Origin: Rotaria macrura
Taxonomy: Eukaryota > Rotifera > Eurotatoria > Philodinida > Philodinidae
Length of the DNA: 64,000 bases
NCBI GenBank assembly: GCA_900239685.1
Contig: OENT01000341.1
Coordinates: 5,023 to 69,022 of the forward strand
Direction of reading: 5' to 3'
The notes below the pieces were generated by a model. The model worked only from the letters and a program-made list of their open reading frames with translations. It did no database searches and had not been told where the DNA came from. This document shows, one piece after another, positions 11,869 through 26,514 of this stretch. Position 1 is the stretch's first letter. The number at the start of each line of letters is the position of its first letter. The translations under genes and the position numbers were made by a program.

Positions 11869-14800
11869 TTGAATAGAGTCCTGAAGATTTCTATTATTCA
11901 TTTCTAATATATTAATTGATCATACAATCAGTTGGCAATATTACCTCTAAACTGAGCAAGCTATTTGAATACAATATTGTTATCAATTATTCATTCCTCA
12001 TGTGTCATCAGATCCTGCTATGAATTCGAACACTTTCATTCAAAACGAGTACAGCATGTGCATACACTTTTTATATGATTTATTCATTTCTCTGGTATTC
12101 CTCCATTATCAAATCAACCCTAACGATTTCCTCCATAGCGAGCATAATATTCTCATAGATCCTTTGTTTAATTTATTAGCTTATTCTGACGTCATCAATC
12201 CAGTAACAAACCTCGAATCTTACTTCCGAAATCTGGAAAATATTTGAAAAAAGTCCTACTATACGCTTTCAATTCTCATGTGTTCACCATGATCTACTCA
12301 ACTCTACAACTTTCATCCGGAATCAAGTAAATATCGGAATAGAATCTTACTATGAATCATTCGTTCGCCTCCTATTCATCGATCCTGTAATTAATTTCAA
12401 CTCTTCACTTTCAAATATGTAATATATTTGAAAAAAATCGTGCTATAACTTTTCGTTTCTAGTGCGTTCTTTCATCATTTAATCAGCTTAACATGTTTTC
12501 TCTGAAATCAGGGAAATACTTGAATATAAATATACTATGAATCATTCATTGCTCCTGTATTCCCGAACGATGTGATCAGCTCAAAATCTATTCTCCAAAA
12601 AAAGCAAAATATTTCAATTCAATCTTATTCAGAATTATTCCTTTCTAATGTGTTCACCAATCAGTTAATCAACCAAAAACGTATGCTACAGTATGAGCGA
12701 AATTTTTGAATAGAATCTTCATATGAATTAATCAGTACTCATGTTTTCATCAATGATGTAACAACGTCAAATCTTTTCAACAAAATGAGCAAAATATTTC
12801 AATAGAATCTTGATATGAACAATTCATACGCCGTGCGCTCGTCGATCTTGTGATCAACTGCAAATATCTCCTGTGAAATGAGTACAATATTTTAATATAA
12901 TCTTTATATGAATTATTCATTTCTCGTCTGTTCTGTGGTCATGTCATCAGGCACAACGCTTCGTTTTCAAGAAAGCAAAATATTTGAATACCATCGTTCT
13001 ATCAATGATTCATTTATTTTGTATTCATCAATCATGTATTCCACTTCAAATCTTTGCTCCAAAAATGAGTATCATAATTAAATAGTAACTTTGTTTAAAC
13101 TATTCCTGTGTCATATGTTCGTCATTCAGGACATGAACCCAAATTATGACTCAAAAATGAACCAAATATTTGAAAAGAATCGTCATAGGAGCTATTGGTA
13201 TCTTTTGTGTTCTCTTATTCTCTGATCAACTTCACATCTTTCATCTGAAATGACCAAAACATATGAATAGGATTGTCATATACATTATTCATCTCTCGTC
13301 TACTCCTCGATCCTATCGTACACTGTAAACCTTTGTTTCGAAGCGATAAAATATTTCTCCAACATTTTGGTATGAATTATTCATTAATAGATTTTATCTC
13401 AGTCATTTGATCGACTCCGAATCTTTTCCGTAACATGAGTCAAACATTTGAATGGGAACATTGTTAAAACTATGAATTTGTCTCGTCTCCATTGATCATC
13501 TGCAGCAACTTCACTTGTCCTAGAAAATGCGCAAACTAGTTGAATAGAGTCGTCATACGAATTATTTATGTATTGTATGATGATAGATCGACTATTTTCA
13601 TTCGATATTCGTCTTTCAAATCAGGAAAAATAGTTGAATAGAATCTTAATATGAATTGTACATCCGGCGTGTGATCATTAATTATATAAAGAAGTTCGCC
13701 TCTTGTCTACGAAACGAATAACATATGTGTACATAATTGTACTGTAAATTAATCTGTTGTCGTGTCATCGTAGACTATCTTATCGAATTTAAATCATGAC
13801 TACGACAAGAAAAATATATGAATAGAACCTTACGACTTAGAATTATTCATTGTTCGTATCTTCGTTTGTCATGTAAGCAACTTCAAATCATTGCTTTTAA
13901 ATTGACAACATACGTCAGTAGATACTTTATATGAATTGTATCACTCTTAGGTGCTCCTTGAAGATCTAATCAACTACAAATCTTTGTATCGAAATGAGCC
14001 CAATATTTGAATCGAGCTTTATTCAGGACTATTCAGTTGTCGTATGTTCGAAGATGATGCAATCCCTTAGAAAATTTGATTCGAATAATCACAAAATATT
14101 TCAATCAAATCTTCGTATGAAATATTCATTTATCTTCTATCATGGATGATTTAATCAATCATGGCTCTTTCCTTGAAAATTACCAAAATATTTGAAAAGA
14201 ATCCTGATATGAATGTTTCGTTTGTCGTGTGTCCACAGCTCATGTATTTATCTCCATATCTATGCTCCGACAAAAGCAATATGTTTGAATTGTAATTTTG
14301 TTTAAACTATCCATTCAACCTGTGCTCATCGAAGATGTAAACCAATCAAAATCTTTGCTCGAAATCGGTAAGATATTTGATTTGAATCTTGATATCAATT
14401 TTTTCTTTGCCGTGTATTCATAGGACATCTATTAAAATCGAACTCTTTTTTGTAGAATGAGAAAAGTATTTGAATAGAATGTTAATGAAAACAATGCATT
14501 TCTCATGTGTTACTCGATCATCTAATCCACTACGAATCATTTCTTGAAAATCAACGACATAGTCCAATAGAATCATTATCCGATTTATTCATTTGTCGTG
14601 TTTTTGGTCGATCATCTCATAGTATTGAAATCTTACCTGCGAAGTGAGAAACATATGTGTATATCAGGCTACTGGACCTAGTCACCTGTCATGTGTTTGT
14701 CGATCGTACGATCAACTTTATAAAACTTGGCACCAAAATGAGCAAGATACTTGAACAGCATCTTGATAGGAAATATTCGTTTCTTATGTTTCTTTGTCAT

Positions 14801-17800
14801 TTCATCGATGCCAAGTCTTTGCTCGAAAAAGAGCGAAACCTCTGGATAGAATCTTCCTCTAAATTATTCATTTACCCTTTTACATTCCGTAATCTAGTCG
14901 ACTTTAAATCATTGCTGCCAGAACAAGAAAATGTTTGAATCGACTCTTTGTTCTTACTATTCATTTTCTATCTGCTCGTCGATCACGTAATCAATGGTCA
15001 ATCTTTATTCAGAAATGAATAATGTATTTGAATGCAATCATGATTTGAATTGTTCATTCATCGTGTACATATCAATTATGTAATCGACTCGAAATTGATC
15101 CTAAAAATTCAGTAAAATATTAGACTAGAATCATAGTATGAACTATTCACGCGTCGTATTTTCAGGAATCATTAATTTACCTATAGATCTTCCATGAAAA
15201 GTTAGAGCATTATTCGAATGGTATCTTCTTCAGAAATATTTATTATTTCTCTCTTCAACTAGTCTGTTATCAACTTCAAATCTTTCCTCTTCAGTCACGA
15301 TATTATCTGAATACAATCGTACTATGATTTATTCATTAAAAACATGTTCTCACTGATCTAATCAACTAAAAATCTAAACTCCAAAATCAGCAACATATTT
15401 GAACACAATTTTACTTGGAATTATTAATTTTTCCTCTGTTCGATGATATTGTAATCAATAACAAATGTTTTCTCCTAAATAAGTGAAATATTGGAACAGA
15501 ATCTTCATATGTATCATTCATTTGTCATGATTTCTTGGATGATGTAATCAACTGGAAATAATTTGTGCAAAATGAGCAAAATATTCCACGAGAAATATTT
15601 TTCGAATTATTCATTTTTATCGTCTATTCGTAGATCATGTCTAAAATTAGAAACTTTTGACTTCAAAATGAAAAAAATAATCGAATAGAATTTTGATATG
15701 AATCGGTCAGTAGCCGTGTGTTCGTGATTAACTTCATCAATTGGAAATCTTTTCTTAAAAATGATGAAAATATCTGCATAGAATTTTGTTCAGAATTATT
15801 CATTTATCCTGTATTTGTCATTCACAAAATTAACTTCGAATAGTTGCTTCAAGTCTCACGAAATACTTTTACGGGAGTTTTGTTTGAACTATTCAACATT
15901 TTGGTGTTCGTCTATCCTCTAATCAAGTATAAGTTTTGACTTTGAATCACTGAAAATTTGTGAATAGTATCTTAATATGAAATATACATTTCTTTTATAA
16001 CTATTGATGATGTAATCAACATCAAATATTTCCTTGAAAATAACCGAAGCATTTGAATAGAATCTTTCTACGGATCGAACATTTCTCGTGTGTTCATCGA
16101 TCATGCAGAGAATTTCAACTCTTTGCTGTGAACGTAGTCAAATATTTGAATCGAATCCTACTATTGATGATTCATTGCTCATGTATTAATCAATCGTCTA
16201 ACCAACTTTAAATCATCACTTCAAAATTTAGAAAATAATTGATTATAATCTTGGTTTGAATCCTACATTGATCATCTGTTCTTTGATTATCACATCAACT
16301 TTGAAGTATTGGTTCGAAATGGCCAACGTTTCGGAACACGAGTCTTGTACGAAATATTATCCTATCATATGTTCGTTGATTTTCTTATGAACCAGAAATA
16401 CTTTTTCGGAAGTGACCAAAATATTTGACGACAATTATCGTCTGAACTCTTTTATTTCTGTTTGTTGTCTGATCATGTAATTAATTCTAAATCTGTCATT
16501 CAAAGTAAGCAAAGTACTTGAATAGAATCTTAATATCAATTATTTATGAATCACATGTTCGATCATTAAATAATGTACTTTCAATCTTTCATGTGAAACA
16601 TGGAAAATATTTCAATAGAATCCTACTACAACTTAATCATTGTTCGCGTGTTGTCGATCACGTTTTCATATTGCAATTATTTTGATCGAAATGAAAATAT
16701 ATTTGAAGACAATTCTACTATGAATAAATCATTTATCGTATGGTCATCGATTACATACTTAAATGTAATTCAGTCTCAGGTCATGTACACAACATTCGAA
16801 TAAAATCTTCGTTTGAATTAATCATTTCTAGCGTGTTCATCTATCATCAAGTAAAATCAGAATCATTACTTCAAAATGAGCACAATATTTGAACACAGTA
16901 TTCGTATGAATTAGTCATTTATTTTGTCTTCGTCCATCGTCTGAACAAGTCGAACTATTGCTACAGTGATTAAGAACATAATTGAATAGAATCTTATTGA
17001 AAATTATACATTAGTCCTATGCTCGATCATCATATAATGAACCTGAAGTCTTTGCACAGAAATTGCTAAGATATTTTAATGACATCATCATATGGATGAT
17101 TCATTTGTCCTGTGTTTATGAATGATATGATAAAGTCTTGATATTTCATGTAAAGACAACAAAACATTTTAATACAATCTTGCTACGCACTATTCATATG
17201 TCATATGTTCATCGATCATGGAATTACATACGAATCTTTTCTCGGGAATCATCAACACAATTGAATGATAACCTTGTTTAAACTATTCATTAGTCGTATG
17301 TTCTTCGATCATGTGATCAACTCGAAATCTTTTCTTTCAGATGAACAACATATTTGAATACAATCGTTATATCACTTATTCATTTCTCTTGTTTTCGTCG
17401 ATCATACCACCAATTAAAAATCAATATTTTGAAGTCAGTACAAAATTTCAATAGTATGCTACTATCGATTATCTTTTTATTGTGTATTCGTTGATCATGT
17501 AATTACGTTCAAATCTTTGCTTTGCTAGTAGCACATCATTTGAATAGAATCTTGATTCAAATAATTCATTTTTCGTGTGTTCGTTCCTGAAATGATTAAT
17601 TGAGAATAGTTGAACATAATGAGTGCAATATATGAATAGAATTCTAATAGGAATTATGCAGCTATCGTGTGTTCTGTCATCATCTAGTTCATTTCAAATG
17701 TTTGGTAAAATTTCAAGGAAGCATTAGAAAAACAGTTTTGTTTCATTAATTCATTTTCTCTATGTTTATTCATCGTGCAATCTAACACAAATGTTTACTT

Positions 17801-20800
17801 TCTGATTAGCAAAACATTTGAATACAATCATGCTTCGAACTATTCATGTGTGGGTTGTAAGTGAAAAATGTATTCAATTTGAAATCTGTCGTGTCAATTA
17901 AGTAAAACTGTTGAATAGAATTTTACTATGAACATTTCAACTATGATGTTTTCTTTATCATTATAATGAACTTCAAATCTTCGATTGGAAATAACCACAT
18001 TCTATTTGAATGAAATCCTGCTTCCATTTTTTCATGATCGATGTATTCAATGTTTATCTAATCGAATTCAAATCTTTGTTCTAGAATGATCAAAATATTT
18101 AAATAAAATCCTAATCTGATGTGTTCATTTCTTGTGTGTTCGTGCATGATCTCATCTATACGAAATTTAATCTTCGCTAGCAAACGAAATATTTTAACAA
18201 AATCTTATTGAAACTTATGCATTTTCTCTTGTGTTCCATCGATCATGTAATCAGGTTCGAATCTTTTCTTCGAAATATACACAATAGTTGAATAGAATGT
18301 TCATAGGAATTATTCATTTCTCCTATCTCTACCGATGGATGTAATCAATTGGAAATCTTTCGTCCTACATGAGTAAAATGTTCGGATGGAATTTTTATGA
18401 AAATAATTCATTTTCATTGTGTGCTGTACTCATCTAATCAATTATCAATCTTAGATTTTTAAATCAGAAAGATGTTTGCATAAAATCTTAATCTTAATTA
18501 TTCATTACTTGTGCTACCGGCCTGGATTTAATAAGTATCAAATCTTAATCTCAGGAGAAATACAATATTTGAATACAAACGTTCTATGCATTATTCAATG
18601 TTTGTATATTCTTCCATCATGTAATCAAATACAAACCTGCGCTTGGAAGTGAGCAACATTTTTGATTAAAATCTTTGTTCAAACTATCGATTTATCGTGT
18701 GTTAGTTGATCATGTAATCAGCTCAAAATTTTTAATTCGAAAGATGCAAAATCGTTGAACAGAATTGTTATATGAGTTTTTCATTTGTCGTGTGATTGTG
18801 AATCATGGAATCAAGTTTAAATTCTTGCTATGAAATGAGGGAAACGTTTCGAATAGAATCATAATAAAAATGATTCATTTCACATGCGTTCACCACTCAT
18901 CTAATTATGTCGAACTCTTTTCTGTGCCGTTAGTTACATATCTGATTGGGATCATGATTTGAATTATTCCTTCATCGTATATTGGTTGATGATGTAAACA
19001 ACTATTAATATTTCCTGGAAAGCAGCACAATATATGAATCCAATCATGATATGAATTGTTCACTTGTTGAATGTTCGTCCATCATGCAACCGATCATGAA
19101 ATCTTTCCTCGCAATCGAGAAACATATCGGAATAGATATCTTGTATAAACTGTTGATTTTTTCCATGTTCGTCGTTCATGTTGTTGACTCCGATCTCTAC
19201 TTGAAAATGAGTAACATATTGGAAGAGAAAATATTCGTATGAATTATTCATTTCTGAGATGTTCCTCGAACATTTAATCAACGGTAGATTTGTTCTACAA
19301 AAAGAAGCAACGTATTTGAATAGAATCTTAATAAAAATTATGCACTCTTCATGTGAGCATCGATCATGTATTCAAGTTTAAATCTTTCTTTCAAAATGAG
19401 AAGCACACTTTGAATACGATGTCGTACCAATGTTCATATGATGTGCGGTTTCGTGAATCAAGATATCAATTCGAAATCGTTCTAGCCATGTGAACATATT
19501 ATTTGAATCAAATTATACTATGTATCATTCAGTTATCATGTGTTGGTGAATCATCCGTGCAAGTTCAATACTTTCGTAGAGATGGAATCAAATATATGAA
19601 TAGAATATTTCTGAGGAATATTCATTTGTCGTATGTTCTACGTTTATATAATCAACTCCAAATGATTGTTCTGAAATGAACAAAACATTTCAATAGAATC
19701 TTCATACGAATGAATCAATTCTGATGTGTTCCTGGATGATATAATGAATGTCCATCTATCCTTGAAAATGAAGAAAAGCTTCGAATGAAATCTTATTGAA
19801 AAGTATTCATTGGTTCAGTGTGACACAATTAATTTAATCAATTGAAAATCTGTACATCGAGACGAGTAAACCATTTGAATAGAATCTTCATACGAATTAT
19901 TCATTCCGTGCGTGTTAACAGTTGTTGTAATAAACTCGGCATTGTTGGTGCCGAACAAGAAATATATTCGAATACAAACATATTTCGAATGTTTCGATTG
20001 ACGTGTGTAAGTCGATCATCTAATGAAACTCACTTCTATACTGCAAAATGCACAACTTATTTAAATCATAACATTGTTAAAACTATTCAATAGTCATTTG
20101 TTTGCAGATCATGAAATTATTCAGCAAATCTTTACCTAAAATGAGTAACATATTTGAATAGAATCTTTATATGAATGGTTCATTTCGCTTGTGTTCTTCG
20201 TTCATACAGTTAAATCCAAATCTTTGCTGCTAAATGAGAACGAAATTTTAATAGAATCGTTCTCTGTATTATACATTTTTTCTATATTTCTGGATTGTCT
20301 ATTCAACTTTCAAACTATTCTCGAAAAAAGAATAAATTATTTGAATAGATTCATACACCGGGTTAATCTATTCACTGATCCTATTTCAGTCAATCATGCA
20401 ATCAACTTCAAATTGTTACTCTCACATCGACAAAAGATTTGAATCGAATCTTAATATGAACTAGTCATTTTTCATTTGCTCGCAGTTCATATAATCAATT
20501 CCAACTGTTTGGCCCTAGATGAGTAAATTATTTGAATAGAATCATAGTTTCAATTGAACTATTCATTGATACGATTTCTGTTGATCGTGAAATCTATCTT
20601 AAATCTGTCATTCGTAGCAAGCTGAATATTTGAATCGTATCACCTTATGAATTATTCATTTCTTCTGTGTCTGCTGATCATAGAAGAAAGTACAAATAGT
20701 TGCATTCCGATGAGCAAAAGATTTGAATGAAATTTTCAGAGGAACTATTCATTTTTATTTGCGGGGCACATCATATAATCAGTTCCAACTGTTCGGTCCG

Positions 20801-23800
20801 AGATGAGGAAAATATTTGAAGAGAATATCGTGCGATAGATGGAACTATTCAAGAGTCCTATTTCTATCGTTCTTCTAATTAACTTCAAATATCTCATTCA
20901 CAACGAGCTGAATATTTGAATCGAATCACCTTATGGAGTATTCATTTCCTCTGCGGTCGGTGACCATGTAGTCAGTAACAGATCTTTGTTCGACAATGAG
21001 GAAAATATTTGAATACAGTGCTGCTATGAATTATTCACTGAACCTTTGTTCGTCAGTCATATTATTGACGGCAAATGTTTCGTTGACATTAGACAAACTG
21101 TTTGAATAGGAGTTTTGTTAAAATTAATCTTTTATCAACTGTTCATCGATCGTGAAGTGAAATCAAAAGATGTGCTCATTCACAGTGAGCATAATATTTG
21201 ATTCGAATCATGTTACGAATTATTCATTTGCGGTACGTTTAATGATCATCTAATCACCATGAAATATTTGTCCATGAGACGATACAAATTTTTGGCTTAG
21301 GTCTTGCTATGAATTCTTGGTTTTTTATGTGTTCCTCGATCATCGAGTCGAATACACATGTTTGATTCTCGATGGCAAAAATGTTTGAATAGAATCATGC
21401 TTTCAATTATCGATTTGTCATGTGTTTGATGGTCATCTGACCAATTTCAAACCTTTCCGTGGAGATCAGTACAATATTTGAATAGAATCTTGGTGTAACT
21501 TATTCATTTCTGATGTGTTCATGCTAAATGTAATATACTACCATGTTTTATTTCTATATAAGTAAAATAATTGAATTGAACCTTGCTATGAATTATTCTT
21601 GTGGTCGTGGGTTGGTGAATCATGTAATCAAGTTTAAAGTTTTACTCTGACAGAAACAAAACATTTGAATAGAAATTTTTTATCAATGATTCCTTAGCAC
21701 TGTATTGGTTCATCATATAATCAATTCTACATCTACGCTTCGAAATGAGAGAAATAGTTGAATGAAATCATGTTATGAATTATCTATATGCTATATGTTG
21801 ATCGATCATAGAGTAAAGTCTGAATCTCTCTTATCCGAAATGAGCAAATTATTTGAATTGAATGTTGATATCAATTGTTTATTTCTGATCTATTCAGCGA
21901 TCATATAATGAACTGTACACAAGTGTTCTGTAACGTGCAATATATTTGAATAAAATCGTACTATGAATTATTCGTGTCTCATGTGCTCGTCTATCATTAA
22001 ATCAACTCAGAATCTTGCATAAGATACGAGAAAAAGTATCTGAACAGAATCGTGCTATGAATTATTTATTGGTGTTATGTTGGCCTATTTTGTATTTAAC
22101 TTGAAGTCATTGCTCGCAAATGAGTAGGATATGTGAATAGAATCGTGTTTTGGAATATTCATTTGTCGGGTGTTCAGCGATCATGTAATCACTAGGAAAT
22201 CTTCGGTACGAAATGAGCAAGTTATTGGAATCATATCGTCGTATAAATTATCAGTGTGACCTGTATTCTTCAATCGTGTAGAGTGCACGAGATATTTGTT
22301 TGTAAATAAGGAGAATATGTGAATAGAATCATGCTATGAATTATTCGTTAGTGGCATCCATCAGTGATCAGGGAATCAACTCTTCATCTTTGCTTCGAAT
22401 AGAAAAAAAAATATTTGAATAGAATCATTTTATGATTTATTTATTTGTCGAGAGTTCTCGGATCATATCATCAACTGATAATTTTACCTTCCAAATTGAT
22501 AGAATAATTGAACAGGACCCTCTTTTTAACAATCCATCACTCGTGCGTTCATAAATCATGTAATCAACGTCGAATCTTTGCTCTGTAATGAGCGAAATAT
22601 TTGAATGCAATCGTGATATAAATTATTCGTTGGTCGCGTGACAGTCGATCGTGTAAGCAACTGGAGATGTACGCTCTGAAATGAGAGAAATATTTGAAGG
22701 AAAACGTGTTATGAATCATGTATGTATCGTGTCTTCATCGATCATGTAATAAACTCGAAGTTTTTGCTTCGAAATACGCAACATATTTGAATAAAATGCT
22801 ACTGTAATTTGTTCGTTCCTCGTTTGTTTTACTGATCGTGTACTAAATAGAAAATCTTTTTGTTACATTCACGAAAGTAATTGAATAGAAACTTTGTTGA
22901 AACTGTTCCCTTGTCACGTACTCGTAAATCATGTGACCACCTTGAAATCGATGCTGGAAAATGAGTGAAACATCTGAATTAAGTCATATTTTTAGTTATT
23001 CATTTACCGTGTTTTGATCGATGTCGTAATTACTTTCGAATCATGACTACAAAGGGAGTCAAATATTTGAACAGAGCTTTGATATGAATTATTCATATCT
23101 CATGTGTTGATTGTTCACATAATAAAGTGCAAATCGTTGTTTTGAAACGAAAAAAATATTTCAATAGATTCGTGATATGATTGATTTATTTCTTGTATGT
23201 TGATCAATCATTTTATGAGCTTTAAATCTTTGCTTTAAAATGAGGAAAATATTTGAATAGAGTCTTCTTGAGATTGATTCTATTGCCATGGATTAGACGA
23301 CTCTATTATCGACTTCAAATCTTTATTTCGAAAGAAGATAAATATTTGGATTGAATCTTCTTAAAAAGTATCTATTTGTCCTATGTTCGTTGATATTGTA
23401 AGCAAGGAAAAATCTTCGATCTGTAATCAGCGCAACTTTTGAATGTGATCATGGTGTGAAATATTCGTTTCTCATGTGTTCTTTGATGGTGGGATGATTT
23501 TGAAATATTTGCGTACTGAAATGAAGAAAATTTTAGAATAGAAACGTTCTATGAATTATTCGTTTGTTGTCTATGCGTCGATCATTTAGGCAGATGTAGA
23601 CGTTTGCTCGGAAATCAAGCAAATATTTGAAGCGAATAGTCTTATAAGTTTGTCATGCGTGTTGTCTTCGTCGATCGTTTAATCAACTGCATATCTATAC
23701 TGTGACATGTGCACAATATTTGACTATGATCTTCATATAACTTATCCCTTTTTCATGTGTACTTGTGGGTCATATAATCAATTCGAAATCTTCACTCCGA

Positions 23801-24200
23801 AGTGAGTTAAATATTCGAAAAGAAACATCGTAGATATTATTCAATGTTCGTGTGTTCTTCGATCGTGTATCAACTGGGAGCGTTTACGTTAATAGTGAAC
23901 AGAGCATTTGAATGGAACCTTCGTAGGAATTATTCATCTGTAATGTCTTCGTGTATCATACAATGAAGTTCAAGTGTTTGCTCCGAAATGAAGAAGGTAT
24001 TTGAATAGAATAGTTTTCAGAATTGTTCATTAGTCACGTGTTCATGAGTCGTATAATCAGCTGTAGATCTTTACTGTGGAAAGAGAAAAATATGTGAATA
24101 AAATCTTGGTATGAATGAGTCACTTTTCGTGTGTACGCCTCATATACAGACAAAACCATCATCATGTTCACGAAGTAAGAAGAATATCTGAACAGCCTTG
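11869..24200. repeat. degenerate satellite array, about 93 bp monomer, about 130 copies
   Basis: Successive copies of the landmark TTTGAATAGAATC are spaced 93 or 94 bp apart (for example near 20155 and 20248, and near 22601, 22694, 22787, 22881 and 22974). Each monomer holds in order TTTGAATAGAATCTT, a near-palindrome ATGAATTATTCATTT, a CGTGTGTTCGTCGATCA block, TGTAATCAACTTCAAATC, and TTTGCTCGAAATGAGCAAAA. Copies differ from one another at perhaps a quarter of positions, so the array is old and unhomogenised. I see no higher-order period and no gene within it. The 93 bp period is a multiple of three; the longest open frame of the consensus is closed once per monomer by the TAG in GAATAG. Open frames inside the array arise where that TAG is mutated. 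Confidence 0.93.
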
Positions 24201-24660
24201 TGTTAAATAATGGAGGTATGTTGTTCCTATCTATTGTTTTCGTGATAATTCATTAAGAAAATGTCGCTGATGTTTTACTACATCATTCGTACGTTCTTCT
24301 TTGAGATTATCATGTCGAATACCGCTTGGTTCTAAACTAATTCACAATTTCTTTTTCTTCATAGAACATATGGCGCAAGCATACATCTGCATGGTAAATC
24401 CAAGATTTCAATCATATTGTCACTATCATCGAACATTATTGACTAGTTAGTTTCCTTTTTCTCATACTTCCACTTAGCTAGCCTTCTGCTCTCACATTGT
24501 CAACTATTTTTCGACGTTATGGCAGGTTCCTATTTTTATGAAATTTGAATAAATTCATTTTTATAAAGATAAACATGTAGGATCTGAAACTGGATGTCTG
24601 CTATTGAATATGGTTAAGAAATTCATTTGTATAGATACGTATGTCTGAATGCATGATTTT
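24201..24660. other. intergenic between the satellite and a repeat
   Basis: No satellite monomer is recognisable after about 24200. The stretch is AT-rich and I see no gene or RNA in it. Confidence 0.5.
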
Positions 24661-24985
24661 GGGTATGGGTGTTAATATGCGTATCCGGTTGAAAAACACT
24701 GATGACGTTATGGGTTCCGACAGAATTTCAATGAATTTTCGGTGCCTTCCTGTAGGAACCTGTCCGAAAAAAGTAGGAACTTGAAAACAGTATTTCCGAC
24801 CGGAAGTTTACCCAAACACAGAAGGATACCATGTAAAATCAATCGAAACAAGAACAAGTCTCATCTGAATGATTCCAGAATTCAAAGAGACTCCCATAAG
24901 CTTATTGATTTTCTAATGAGCTGCAGCGTCGCTCACCATGAAAGATCCAATTTCGGCAGGAAGAAAACTGTAAATCACTGACCAA
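24661..24985. repeat. dispersed repeat family R1, copy with G-rich start
   Basis: Starts with the G-rich run GGGTATGGGTGTTAATATGC and continues with GTTGAAAAACACTG. It aligns over its whole length with the copy at 28571-28890, with shared blocks such as AACACAGAAGGAT, AATCGAAACAAGA, TTGATTTTCTAAT and GAAAATCAT-like ends. Open frames in it are not conserved between copies, so it is non-coding. The element end is diffuse; similarity to the 10.2 kb and 49.7 kb copies may extend further right. Confidence 0.75.
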
Positions 24986-26514
24986 GGAGGCACCTATTTC
25001 TACTGAAAAATTTCCATTTGGTCAAAGTCAACTTCTTCTTGTTTCACACAGACACGAGCCAGAATCCAGTGGCACATACTGCTTTTAAGGTAGACACGTA
25101 GCTTTTTCCACAACTTTCCAGCGCGCAGTAGTGAAATCCAATCACTTTTGGAGAATCGAATCATGTAATTTGAAAACTGCCAACAGCAATATCATAACAC
25201 TTGTCCGTTGTACTCTGTAGGCAAATGTACGAATTTCTAAAGAAATATTCCCATAGCAATTCAAAAACCGAAAGTCTACAAAAAGGTCTATTAATGAATG
25301 TGTGTAAGTGGAACCAAGCTCTTGTTTTTTGAAACCATCAATATCCTCAGTGGGGGTGTTAGCGTTCCCGTTCCCACGTTGGGGAACGCATCCCCATTCT
25401 TGGGAACGGAATACAAAAGCGATACCCCTAGGTGCCATGATACTTCTCCGAGAATTTCGAAGTATGAGATTAAAAATGATTTCAATCATAAAATATTCAA
25501 AGTCAGACGTTGATCTTATAATTTCAACTTTTCTATCGAAAACTGATTTTTTTCCGAGCAGTGAAAAGAAATGAAAAGGAAAAGAAATCTTTTTTTTTCG
25601 TATTCTAGTGATAAATAAAAGTATTTTTATCGAAAAGCATTTAATGATGAAAAATCTGAAGTAAAATATAAAGCAGAAAATTATTGAATAATATTTATGG
25701 CTCAACTTTCTCATAATTTAGACTCACATCCATCTATTTCAAAATGCATATGTCACAATATGTAATTCATTTATACAATTATTCACACTTTATTATTAAA
25801 GGAATTACAAAGTACAATGAAAATCAAAAAAGCACTTCAACTGTCGTTGATTCTATGTCATGTCTGTTAGATTTTTATTTTAATATAGACATTTCTTAGT
25901 TTCGTTCAATGAAAATTATTATAGTACCATGATTGCAATAGTTAATTATATCGATCCCAAATTATAATCTCTATGATGCTTCGCATAAAACCGTCAAATG
26001 TTTAACTATCATGGTTAGTTCTGGTTTTTTCTTTATGATCTCCAATTCGAGAAACTCTAAATTCCATTTTGTAGAAGAAATGGGATCAGTTCAAAATAAA
26101 GTAGAAAATAAAATTAAAAAATATAGCAACAGTTCAATCGAAAAATTTGAACATAACATTTGCAAGACTTGATCGGAAAGAAGTGCAGAATAAGAACTGT
26201 GCGATCCATTCTTCCTCTTCCAGTATATATTTTAGCACTTCTTTTTATAAATAATCGTTGATAAAGTCGTGCAGCTGAAGTGCATCTTATCTATTACATG
26301 CACAGTTCCTTCTTAAGCAATAATCTTTGAAAATCCTCTCTATACTATTTCAGTATAGACGTTCTATTTTCATTTTCGTTCCATCATGTTTGGGATTCTA
26401 TATCGAAATCCAATTCCATAAATTCTCTATATCTTAGGTCGTCTTTAATAGTTTCGAAAATACATAAAACAATTCAGATTGACATGATTTTATTAAATAA
26501 TTCGATCTTACATT
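24986..26514. other. intergenic; contains a GGAACG palindromic patch
   Basis: Mostly AT-rich with no supported gene. At 25363-25409 lies a GC-rich patch in which GTTCCC and GGGAACG alternate in both orientations. It keeps several overlapping frames open on both strands, which explains the long apparent reading frames at 25142-25714; I do not regard any of them as a gene. Confidence 0.5.

Noticed and set aside
25142-25714. 190-codon minus-strand open frame
   Set aside because: Residues are dominated by Phe/Ile/Lys from AT-rich DNA, and the middle is the GTTCCC/GGGAACG patch, which keeps three frames open on both strands. No splice context or family likeness.
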